This document shows, one piece after another, positions 17,609 through 24,387 of a stretch of DNA of 64,000 nt. The notes under the pieces were generated by a model. The model was not told the origin of the DNA, did no database searches, and worked only from the letters and a program-made list of their open reading frames with translations. The DNA comes from Deltaproteobacteria bacterium (GTDB lineage Bacteria > Myxococcota > Myxococcia > SLRQ01), in contig JARGFU010000013.1 of the NCBI GenBank assembly GCA_029210625.1, positions 62,001 to 126,000 on the forward strand, read 5' to 3'. The position numbers and the translations under genes were made by a program. Positions within the stretch are counted from its first letter, which is position 1, and each line of letters opens with the position of its first letter.

Positions 17609-18526
17609 TCAAGGCCGCTCGACGCCCGCGATCACCTCCTGAACGGCGGGAGGAAGAGCGAAGGCAGCGGCATGCACGGCGGCGGAATAGTAGGCACATC
17701 CCGACAGGGCGTCAGCCCGGTTAACGTCAACCTCGGCCGGGTCGTCCCCGGGGGTGGCGATGACCAGATTCCACAGTCCTCCCGGGTAGATGGCCGACCA
17801 GCACTGGTAGGCCCGGACCCGCTCGAAGACCTCGCCCAGACCTCGCAGGGCGAGCTGGAGGGCCCGCGGCAGGAAGAACCAGGAGCCCGCCTGAACGGCG
17901 ACCGCGCCGCCGGGCTGGAGGAGACCCGCGAGGCCCTCGTAGAAGGCCCGGGTGAAGAGGGCCTCGCCCGGGCCCACCGGGTCGGTGCTGTCCACCACGA
18001 TCAGGTCGTAGCGCTCCCCCGTGTCCTGGACGAACCTCGCCCCGTCCACCACCTGGAGGTGGAAGCGGGGATCGTCCTCCAGGGGGCCCTCCCCGACCGG
18101 CCGGCGCCAGATCGAGGGAAGGAGCTCCCGGGCCGCCCTCGGCACCTCGGGGTCGAGCTCGACCAGGTCGACCCGCACGACGTCGGGGTGGCGCAGGGCC
18201 TCCCGGGCCGCGCCCCCGTCGCCGCCGCCGATGACGAGCACCTTTCGCTCGCCGTCGCGGCTGCCCTTCCGGCAGAGCCCCGGGTGCACGATGAGCTCGT
18301 GGTAGGCCGCCTCGTCGGCCTCGGCCACCTGGACGGCGTGGTCGAGCACCATCAGGCGCCCGAGCCGGGCGGTCTGCAGCACCCGGAGGTGCTGGTAGGG
18401 GGTCTGGAGGTCCCGCAGGACCCCCTGCACCTCTACCGACCAGAGGAGGCCGTCACCCCAGCTGTCCGTGTACCAGCGCCCGTCGGGAGATAGGCCATCC
18501 CGGCGAACCTGGATGGGTGCAGTCAA
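17609..18526 (-). CDS. speE: Spermidine synthase
   Basis: 305 residues if translation begins at the TTG at 18526, which overlaps the speD stop as TTGA, the same coupling geometry as the ATGA pairs elsewhere. The aminopropyltransferase fold is clear: SPDGRWYTDSWGDGLL, the SAM-binding VLVIGGGDGGAAREAL, VDLVELDPEV and the active-site VVDSTDPVGPGEALFT. It transfers aminopropyl from decarboxylated SAM to putrescine in the cytoplasm. The partner speD lies immediately upstream. No ATG or GTG fits better at the N-terminus. Confidence 0.93.
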   Translation of the reverse strand: MTAPIQVRRDGLSPDGRWYTDSWGDGLLWSVEVQGVLRDLQTPYQHLRVLQTARLGRLMVLDHAVQVAEADEAAYHELIVHPGLCRKGSRDGERKVLVIGGGDGGAAREALRHPDVVRVDLVELDPEVPRAARELLPSIWRRPVGEGPLEDDPRFHLQVVDGARFVQDTGERYDLIVVDSTDPVGPGEALFTRAFYEGLAGLLQPGGAVAVQAGSWFFLPRALQLALRGLGEVFERVRAYQCWSAIYPGGLWNLVIATPGDDPAEVDVNRADALSGCAYYSAAVHAAAFALPPAVQEVIAGVERP

Positions 18527-18942
18527 GTGGCGGCCTCGGCCCGCGGCAGGAGCGCGTTCTCGTGCTGGGTGCTCTGGTTGGTCTTCATCCGCAGAGGGAT
18601 CGTCCCCCTCACCTCCTCGCGGTACTCGAAGTGCGAGGCGCCGAAGCGCTCCTGGAGGATCTCCGCCAGGAGAGAGAGGGCCGTGGTGTCGTTGCAGGTG
18701 AAGAGGTCCACCGCGGCGAAGCCGTGCTCGGGCCAGGTGTGGACGGCCAGGTGGCTCTCGGCGATCACCACGACGCCGCTGACGCCGTAGGGCGAGAAGT
18801 TGTGGAAGACCTCCTCCACCACGGTGCACTCGAGCTCCACGGCCGTCTGTTTCAAGAGCTCCTGGAGGGTCGCGCCATCGTTGAGGATGGCGGGGTCACA
18901 GCCATAGAGATCCAGGAGCGCATGGCGGCCGAGGGTCTGCAT
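18523..18942 (-). CDS. speD: S-adenosylmethionine decarboxylase proenzyme
   Basis: 139 residues, the short bacterial class 1B (SpeH) type. The self-cleavage and pyruvoyl site is seen in AESHLAVHTWPEHGFAAVD (Ser before His-Leu-Ala). Later CNDTTALSLLAEIL and the C-terminal helix are also typical. It makes decarboxylated SAM for SpeE. Start at 18942 begins MQTLGRHALLDLYGCDP; GGGAGG lies about 10 bases upstream. It is preceded by a leader of about 100 bases that can fold and sequester that Shine-Dalgarno. Confidence 0.95.
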   Translation of the reverse strand: MQTLGRHALLDLYGCDPAILNDGATLQELLKQTAVELECTVVEEVFHNFSPYGVSGVVVIAESHLAVHTWPEHGFAAVDLFTCNDTTALSLLAEILQERFGASHFEYREEVRGTIPLRMKTNQSTQHENALLPRAEAAT

Positions 18943-19044
18943 CCTTTGGGGCCTCCCAGGTGTTGAGGGGCGGCTCGGAGTCGAACCACCCGGCGACGAT
19001 CTGTGGATGAGCCCGACACTCCTATCAATAAGGAAGGCCGGAAG
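18943..19044 (-). promoter_or_regulatory. Structured 5' leader of speD-speE (candidate riboregulator)
   Basis: From the predicted start near 19044 the leader is about 100 bases. GGCCTTCC (minus strand, 19039-19032) can pair with GGGAGGCC (18957-18950), which contains the speD Shine-Dalgarno (8 bp, one G-U). Inside, GGAGT (19022-19018) pairs with ACTCC (18981-18977), and GGCTC (19013-19009) with the adjacent GAGCC (18976-18972), together forming an H-type pseudoknot. The same core also resembles the 3' half of initiator tRNA. No known riboswitch consensus was recognised. Confidence 0.45.
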
Positions 19045-19050
19045 GCGGGC

Positions 19051-19079
19051 TTTTAAGGAAACGAGGCCCGGGGTGTCAA
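19051..19079 (-). promoter_or_regulatory. Sigma-70-type promoter of speD-speE
   Basis: On the minus strand TTGACA (19079-19074) is separated by 17 bases from TTAAAA (19056-19051). The expected start is near 19044. Confidence 0.6.
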
Positions 19080-19159
19080 GAGAAGGTGGAAAATCGCGGG
19101 CTTCGGCGGCGCCGGAGAGGTGCAGTCGACCTCGCTTCGAGCTATTTTCGAGGGGCACC

Positions 19160-20095
19160 ATGAGCCAGCACCCGCCACCGCCCCCCGCCGAGGCCGAAGG
19201 GGACACCTCCCCCCGTGCGCTCGCGGGCAGGCCCGTGCACGAGCTGCTGGAGCGGGCGACCCGCACCGGGGTCGGCCGGGCGCTGGGGCGGCGCTTCCTC
19301 GCGGCCCTGCGGGGCTCGGAGGATCCGGACGCGCAGGTCGGCGCGGTGCTGCTGCTCTTCCACCTGGCCCGCCGGGGCGACTCGGTCGCCCAGATCGAGT
19401 TCATGCTCCTGCGACCCTCCCTCGAGGAGACGATCCCCTACAAGCCACCCGACTTCCTCGGCCGGGACGTCGAGCTCAACCGGCTCTGGGACGACGTGCA
19501 GGAGGCCATGACCCGGGCCGATCCCCGGGATCGGGTCCCGGTCTTCCCCTTCAAGGTCGGGCCCTCCCCCGAGGTGGCCCTCTTCGAGGGGCTGCCCGAG
19601 CTGCGGAGCCTGGTGACCTCCACCCTGGGTCAGGATCTGCGCCAGCAGGCGGTGAGGCTGGGGGCGATGCTCGACCTCGAGAGCGCCGAGGACATCGAGC
19701 GCCTCGAGAGCTTCCTGCGCTCGGTCGGGGCCTGGGCCGCGCTCGAGCCGGAGGCCCGCGGCCTCGCCTGCCTCGGTCACCTCTACCTGGCCGTCCACCT
19801 CCGCCGCCACACCATGTTCTCCACCCTCAACGAGCGCCGCAGCGACGCTCTCCGGATCGGCCTCTCGGCCCTCGGGGCCAGCCTCGACTCCCTCCAGATC
19901 GCGGCGGCCTTCCTCGCGGCGGAGGGGGATCACGTCGAGGGCCACCAGAAGGTCCTCGAGCTGATCATCGACTACCTGGGCTGGTGTCACCGTCAGGGGC
20001 TCGACCCCCTGGCCCCCGAGGCCATCGAGGCCTACGCCGGGGAGGGCCGCCTGCCCGAGATGGTGCTCGCGGGTGGAAGGAGACGCCGCCGATGA
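19160..20095 (+). CDS. Hypothetical cytoplasmic helical protein
   Basis: 311 residues from the ATG at 19160, preceded by AGGGG. An upstream in-frame ATG at 19007 was rejected because it lies inside the speD promoter and leader region. No signal peptide. Mostly alpha-helical with Leu/Ala-rich stretches and the recurring motif HLARRGDSVAQIEFMLL; the C-terminus is basic (GGRRRRR). Its stop overlaps the next start (ATGA), so it forms an operon with the OmpA-domain protein. Family not recognised. Confidence 0.75.
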   Translation: MSQHPPPPPAEAEGDTSPRALAGRPVHELLERATRTGVGRALGRRFLAALRGSEDPDAQVGAVLLLFHLARRGDSVAQIEFMLLRPSLEETIPYKPPDFLGRDVELNRLWDDVQEAMTRADPRDRVPVFPFKVGPSPEVALFEGLPELRSLVTSTLGQDLRQQAVRLGAMLDLESAEDIERLESFLRSVGAWAALEPEARGLACLGHLYLAVHLRRHTMFSTLNERRSDALRIGLSALGASLDSLQIAAAFLAAEGDHVEGHQKVLELIIDYLGWCHRQGLDPLAPEAIEAYAGEGRLPEMVLAGGRRRRR

Positions 20096-21135
20096 GACAT
20101 CCTCGCTCCCTGCTCCTGATCGTCCTGCTCGCCCTGACCCTCCTCCTCCCGGCGGCCGCCCGGGCCGACGACATCGACGTCGAGCTCGACGGGGTCGTCG
20201 GCAAGAAGAAGACGCCGGTCCTGACCCTGCGGGTGAACCGGAAGGTGAAGAGCCTGCAGCTGGAGCTCACCTCCGAGCAGGGCGGGCGGGCCAGCCTCCA
20301 GCGCCGGATCGTGCCCGCCGGGGGCAAGCTGCGAATCCCCCTGCAGGCGACCCGCGGCCTGCACCGCTGGAGCGGCACGCTCTCGGTCGCCTTCGCCGAC
20401 GGTGGGGACGGCGAGATGCCGCTCTCCTTCACCACCTCCAACGCCGGCCCGCTGGAGCTGAAGGCCCGCGGCGAGCGGGAGAAGCTCCTGGCGGGCGAGC
20501 TCGAGTTCGGCGTCGATCGCCTGCCGGTGAAGGCCCGCGTCAGCGTGAGCGGGCTGGGGGGCACGGTGCTGGCCGAGCAGGAGCAGTCCTTCGGTGAGGG
20601 AGACGACGCGAGCGCGCTGAAGATCGTCTGGACCGTCCCCGAGGGCGCCGGAGAGATCGTCAAGATCGAGCTGAAGGTCGAGGACGAGGTCGGCTACCAC
20701 AACGGCATCGCTTACTTCCCCTGGCAGGTGGTCATCCCCCACGAGGAGGTGATCTTCGCCTCCGGCAAGTCCGAGATCACCGCCGAAGAGGCGCCCAAGC
20801 TCGAGGCGGTGCTGGAGCAGATCCGGGAGATGGCCCGCAAGTACGGGTCCACCGGGGACGCCACCCTCTGGATCGCCGGCCACACCGACACCGTCGCGGC
20901 GCCGGACTTCAACCAGAAGCTCTCGGAGGCCCGGGCCCTGGCGATCGGCCGCTACTTCACCCGGAAGGGGATCACGCTGCCGATCCGCTACCGGGGCTTC
21001 GGCGAGAGCGCCCTGGCCGTCGCCACCCCCGACGAGACCGACGAGGCGGCGAACCGCCGCGCCGAGTACGTCATCGCCGCCGAGGATCCCTACGTGGGCC
21101 GGGCGGTGAGCGGGAGCTGGAAGAAGCTGCGCTGA
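20092..21135 (+). CDS. Exported OmpA-family (peptidoglycan-binding) protein
   Basis: 347 residues. Signal peptide MRHPRSLLLIVLLALTLLLP with AARA cleavage. About 25-210 is a beta-rich region of unknown type. The C-terminal 120 residues are an OmpA domain: FASGKSEITAEEAPKLEAV, then IAGHTDTVAAPDFNQKLSEARA, RGFGESALAV and ANRRAEYVI. The Asp and Arg of that domain bind diaminopimelate in peptidoglycan. ATG overlaps the upstream stop as ATGA. Role likely in anchoring the envelope; the N-terminal partner is unknown. Confidence 0.9.
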   Translation: MRHPRSLLLIVLLALTLLLPAAARADDIDVELDGVVGKKKTPVLTLRVNRKVKSLQLELTSEQGGRASLQRRIVPAGGKLRIPLQATRGLHRWSGTLSVAFADGGDGEMPLSFTTSNAGPLELKARGEREKLLAGELEFGVDRLPVKARVSVSGLGGTVLAEQEQSFGEGDDASALKIVWTVPEGAGEIVKIELKVEDEVGYHNGIAYFPWQVVIPHEEVIFASGKSEITAEEAPKLEAVLEQIREMARKYGSTGDATLWIAGHTDTVAAPDFNQKLSEARALAIGRYFTRKGITLPIRYRGFGESALAVATPDETDEAANRRAEYVIAAEDPYVGRAVSGSWKKLR

Positions 21136-21184
21136 TCCCAGCGTGGGTTCAGGTCAGGTCGGAACCGTTCTAGAAGGGCGGGCC

Positions 21185-22876
21185 ATGAGGAACCTGCTCG
21201 TGGCCCGCGTCCTTCCCTCCCTCCTCACGCTCCTGGCGCTCTGCGCCTGGCTCGCCCCGGCGGCCGCCCAGGAGGCCGCCCCGGCCGCGGCCCCGGAGGG
21301 TCCCTGCGCGACCCCCTACGCGGCGGTCGACGTGCTGCTCTCCTTCCAGCAGCCGGACAACCTGCGGCCCAAGAAGGCGGCAGCCTGCCTCGATCTCTCC
21401 GAGGAGCCCGACGCCTCGGTGGGGCCCGAGCGGGCCCGGCAGATCAAGGACATCCTCGACGCCCGCGGCCTCTGGGTGAAGATGGAGAGCCTGCCCAAGG
21501 ACCCCGACCACGAGGACGAGGCCGGGAATCGCCGCTACGTCCTCTTCCCGAGCAAGCAGCCCGAGCTCTGGCTGGAGAAGGTGGGCGACCAGTGGCTCTG
21601 GAGCGCCTCGTCGGTCAGCCGCGCCCCCGCGCTCTACGCGGACACCTTCGCCGTCGATCTCCAGACCCTCTCCCGGCGCCTGCCGGAGTGGATGCAGGGC
21701 TCGGTCCTCGGCCTGGAGATCTGGAAGATCCTGGGCCTGCTGATCCTGATCCTCCTGGCCCTCTTCGTGCGGGTGCTGGTGGTGCTGGTGGTCACCTCCC
21801 AGCTGCGCCGGTGGATGGGCAAGCTCGGCGTGACCTGGGGGGAGGAGCTGCTCAACAAGGTCTCCAAGCCCCTGGGGGTCCTGGCGGCGGCCGCTACGGC
21901 GGCGCTGCTCCTGCCCGCGCTGCGCCTGCCGGTGAAGACCGCGGCCATGGCCGTGCTGGTGGTGAAGGTGCTGGCGGCCTTCAGCCTGGTCTGGGCGGCC
22001 TACCGCCTCATCGACCTCTTCGTCGGCTGGCTGGAGTCGAAGGCGGCGGCCACCGAGACCAAGATGGACGACCAGTTGGTGCCCCTGGTGGCCACGGCGC
22101 TGAAGGTCTTCACCGTGGCCCTCGGGGTGGTCTTCGTCCTGCAGAACCTCGACGTGGACGTGGGCAGCCTCCTGGCCGGCCTCGGCATCGGCGGCCTGGC
22201 CTTCGCCCTGGCGGCGCAGGACACCGTGAAGAACCTCTTCGGCGCCCTCACGATCTTCCTCGACCGCCCCTTCCACATCGGCGACTGGGTGGCGACCGCG
22301 GGCACCGAGGGCGTGGTCGAGTCGGTGGGCTTCCGTTCGGTGCGGATCCGCACCTTCTACAACTCGCTGATCTCGGTGCCGAACGCCCGGGTCGCCGACT
22401 CGACCGTCGACAACTACGGCGCCCGGCAGTACCGGCGAGTGAAGGCCACCCTCGGCCTGACCTACGACACCAGCCCCGACCAGATGCAGGCCTTCGTCGA
22501 GGGCATCCGCGCCATCCTCAAGGCCAACCCGGCCACCCGGAAGGACGTCTACGAGATCCACTTCCGGGACTTCGGCCAGAGCTCCCTGGAGGTGATGCTC
22601 TACTTCTTCCTGAAGGTCCCGGGCTGGAGCGAGGAGCTCAAGGCCCGCCACGACATCTTCCTGGAGATCCTGCGCCTGGCGAAGGAGCTGAACGTCGACT
22701 TCGCCTTCCCGACCCAGACCCTCCACGTGGAGAGCGTGGCGGAGGCCGGCAAGACCTTCGAACGGGAGACCCCCGAGGGCCTCGCCGAGGTCATCGCCGC
22801 CTTCGGGCCGGAGGGGTCGAAGTCGCGGCCCGAGGGGAGGATGATCACCGAGGGGTACTACGCCGAGAAGCCGTAG
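21185..22876 (+). CDS. MscS-family mechanosensitive channel with extended N-terminus
   Basis: 563 residues from the ATG at 21185 (purine-rich AAGGGCGGG upstream). Signal peptide, then about 150 periplasmic residues, then membrane helices from about 195. The channel core has the pore-lining GLGIGGLAFALAAQDTVKNLFGALTIFLDRPF and the beta domain GDWVATAGTEGVVESVGFRSVRIRT followed by LISVPNARVADSTVDNYG. It opens under membrane tension to release solutes. Followed by a 385-base non-coding stretch containing a large inverted repeat. Confidence 0.94.
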   Translation: MRNLLVARVLPSLLTLLALCAWLAPAAAQEAAPAAAPEGPCATPYAAVDVLLSFQQPDNLRPKKAAACLDLSEEPDASVGPERARQIKDILDARGLWVKMESLPKDPDHEDEAGNRRYVLFPSKQPELWLEKVGDQWLWSASSVSRAPALYADTFAVDLQTLSRRLPEWMQGSVLGLEIWKILGLLILILLALFVRVLVVLVVTSQLRRWMGKLGVTWGEELLNKVSKPLGVLAAAATAALLLPALRLPVKTAAMAVLVVKVLAAFSLVWAAYRLIDLFVGWLESKAAATETKMDDQLVPLVATALKVFTVALGVVFVLQNLDVDVGSLLAGLGIGGLAFALAAQDTVKNLFGALTIFLDRPFHIGDWVATAGTEGVVESVGFRSVRIRTFYNSLISVPNARVADSTVDNYGARQYRRVKATLGLTYDTSPDQMQAFVEGIRAILKANPATRKDVYEIHFRDFGQSSLEVMLYFFLKVPGWSEELKARHDIFLEILRLAKELNVDFAFPTQTLHVESVAEAGKTFERETPEGLAEVIAAFGPEGSKSRPEGRMITEGYYAEKP

Positions 22877-22893
22877 GCCTCCTGCGAAGCCGG

Positions 22894-23005
22894 CCGTACA
22901 CGTACACGTACACGTGAACGTACACGGCCTTTCCTCGGTCAACGGGCGCGCCGACGGATGCCCGGGAGAACCCGTGTACGGGTACGTGTACGTGTACGTG
23001 TACGG
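22894..23005. repeat. 34-base inverted repeat made of GTACAC/GTGTAC hexamers
   Basis: Arm 1 at 22894-22927 and arm 2 at 22972-23005 are inverted copies of each other, each 34 bases, differing only in a 3-base patch near one end. Each arm is mainly the hexamer TACACG (or CGTGTA) repeated three times plus a fourth displaced unit. The spacer is 44 bases. It lies between the MscS stop and the hsp20 promoter and could be a multi-site operator or a transcript-stabilising stem. Confidence 0.8.
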
Positions 23006-23023
23006 AGGAGAGGCGGCGAACCC

Positions 23024-23060
23024 TTGACACCCCCCAGGGCACTCTTACCCTTCGATCGAA
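23024..23060 (+). promoter_or_regulatory. Promoter and palindromic operator of the hsp20 operon
   Basis: TTGACA at 23024-23029, 16 bases, then TACCCT at 23046-23051. The perfect palindrome TTCGATCGAA (23051-23060) covers the expected start site and is well placed for a repressor. The leader to the first hsp20 start is about 200 bases. Confidence 0.6.
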
Positions 23061-23125
23061 CGCAGCGACCGAAACCGGAAACCCCGTGAGATCGGGGCAT
23101 CGAATCGGCTGAAGCGGAAGTAGCC

Positions 23126-23238
23126 GCGGGCCCTTGCCCGCAACCAGGAGACGTGTGCCCGGGCGCCCCCCGGGCCTCGAGGAACCGGGCCGTCCGGCCC
23201 GCAACAGGAGACGTGTGCCCGGCCTGCGGCCGGGGACC
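23126..23238 (+). repeat. Two structured direct-repeat modules in the hsp20 leader
   Basis: The 25-26 base unit CCCGCAAC(C)AGGAGACGTG, continuing to TGCCCGG, occurs at 23137-23162 and 23198-23222. Each is preceded by a perfect 6-bp hairpin (23126-23141 GCGGGC/GCCCGC; 23186-23201 CGGGCC/GGCCCG) and followed by another GC-rich stem. The stems differ in sequence but keep pairing, while the AGGAGACGTGTG between them is invariant. Confidence 0.65.
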
Positions 23239-23261
23239 GAGGAGACCAAGGAGGTACCGAC

Positions 23262-23729
23262 ATGTTGGTGCGATGGAACGATCAGATGTGGAGCGACGTG
23301 GGCCGCGCCCTCGGTGACTTCGACGAGATGCGCCGGCGGATGGCCGACTTCTTCGAGGGCCGCGACTTCTCCGGCCCGGATCTCGGGACGGCCCCGATCT
23401 CGGGCGCCTGGCCCCGGGTCCGCCTGGAGGACGATGGCGAGCAGTTCCGCCTCGAGGCCGTCGTGCCCGGCCTGGGGGAGAAGGACATCTCCCTGACCCT
23501 CAACCGGAACGTCCTGACGGTGACCGGCGAGCGCCAGCTCACCCTGCCCGAGGGCTACGGCCTGCAGCGGAGGGAGCGCGGCTCGGTGAGGTTCAGCCGC
23601 AGCATCGCCCTGCCGGGGCCGGTGGATCCGGACAAGGTCGACGCCAAGGTCCGGGACGGCCTGCTGACGGTGACGCTGCCGCGCGCCGAGGAGGCCAAGC
23701 CCAAGCAGATCACGGTGGAGAGCGCCTGA
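23262..23729 (+). CDS. Small heat-shock protein, Hsp20/alpha-crystallin family (copy 1)
   Basis: 155 residues. The alpha-crystallin domain spans about 48-150: PRVRLEDDGEQFRLEAVVPGL, LNRNVLTVTGER, the loop FSRSIALPGPVDPDKVDAKV and DGLLTVTLPRAE. ATP-independent chaperone that holds unfolding proteins. The ATG is preceded by AAGGAGG at good spacing; two other AGGAG sequences lie further up in the repeated leader modules. First gene of a two-gene hsp20 operon. Confidence 0.95.
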   Translation: MLVRWNDQMWSDVGRALGDFDEMRRRMADFFEGRDFSGPDLGTAPISGAWPRVRLEDDGEQFRLEAVVPGLGEKDISLTLNRNVLTVTGERQLTLPEGYGLQRRERGSVRFSRSIALPGPVDPDKVDAKVRDGLLTVTLPRAEEAKPKQITVESA

Positions 23730-23782
23730 GGGCCGCGGCCACCGAAGGCAAACGAGAACACGAGAAGAAAGTGAGGCAAGTC

Positions 23783-24181
23783 ATGACTCTGACCGAGCTC
23801 GAGAAGCGCGAGGACGAGAGCCTGTCCCGCTCCCCGGTGACGAGGGAGCCCACCCGCCCGACCGTCCGCCCCCTGGTGGACGTGTTCGAGAACGACGAGG
23901 AGATCCTCCTGGTGGCGGATCTGCCCGGCGTGCCGGCCGGCAACCTGAAGGTGCGGCTGGAGGACGGTGAGCTGACCCTCGAGGGCCGCTGGCACGACAC
24001 CGAGGACCGCAAGACCCTGGCCACCGAGTACGTCCCGGTGGACTACCGCCGCACCTTCGTGGTGCCCGACGGCATCGACCCCGAGTCGGTGAAGGCCCGG
24101 GCGAAGGACGGCGTGGTCACCATCCACCTGCCCAAGGCCGAGGCCTTCCGCCCGCGGGAGATCCCGGTCCACGCGGGCTAG
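23783..24181 (+). CDS. Small heat-shock protein, Hsp20/alpha-crystallin family (copy 2)
   Basis: 132 residues from the ATG at 23783; the in-frame GTG at 23771 is less likely because its GTGAGG serves as Shine-Dalgarno for the ATG. Alpha-crystallin domain with PLVDVFENDEEILLVADLPGV, LTLEGRW, the YRRTFVVPDGIDPESVKARAK loop and DGVVTIHLPKAE. Only distantly like copy 1, so the pair is probably a functional hetero-partner set rather than a recent duplicate. A strong terminator follows. Confidence 0.95.
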   Translation: MTLTELEKREDESLSRSPVTREPTRPTVRPLVDVFENDEEILLVADLPGVPAGNLKVRLEDGELTLEGRWHDTEDRKTLATEYVPVDYRRTFVVPDGIDPESVKARAKDGVVTIHLPKAEAFRPREIPVHAG

Positions 24182-24199
24182 CAACGACTCTCCCCCCCT

Positions 24200-24225
24200 C
24201 CTCTCGCCCTCCCCCGGGCGAGAGG
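24200..24225 (+). other. 10-bp hairpin after the hsp20 operon
   Basis: CCTCTCGCCC at 24200-24209 pairs with GGGCGAGAGG at 24216-24225. It lacks a U tail and sits just before the main terminator. Confidence 0.5.
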
Positions 24226-24243
24226 GGACCTCCCCCCAAGCAA

Positions 24244-24288
24244 GACGGCCCGTCACGCTCTCGCGTGGCGGGCCGTCGTTTCTTGCTT
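24244..24288 (+). terminator. Intrinsic terminator of the hsp20 operon
   Basis: GACGGCCCGTCACGC (24244-24258) and GCGTGGCGGGCCGTC (24263-24277) form a 15-bp stem with one T-G pair and a TCTC tetraloop, followed by GTTTCTTGCTT. It may also act on the opposite strand. Confidence 0.85.
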
Positions 24289-24302
24289 CGGAGCGACCCG
24301 GA

Positions 24303-24386
24303 GGCGGCGCGTAGCCGGCGCAGGGTCGCGGAGCTTCGTGCCCCTGGCCCGAGCTGGGGGGCTCGGGGGGAGCGGACGCTCCCCCC
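24303..24386 (+). repeat. Dispersed intergenic repeat, copy B
   Basis: Homologue of 10750-10832. It ends in a perfect 9-bp hairpin GGGGGGAGC-GGAC-GCTCCCCCC lying against the stop codon of the minus-strand 24388 gene, where it may serve as that gene's transcript end. Confidence 0.6.
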
Positions 24387-24387
24387 G

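Noticed and set aside
18960-19022. Minus-strand resemblance to the 3' half of initiator tRNA (GTCGGGCTCAT, then GGTTCGACTCC)
   Set aside because: The anticodon stem does not close, there is no D arm or matching acceptor strand, and it lies inside the speD leader.
23137-23222. Two 25-base direct repeats considered as a mini CRISPR array
   Set aside because: Only two copies, self-complementary flanks, no cas genes and a clear place in the hsp20 leader.
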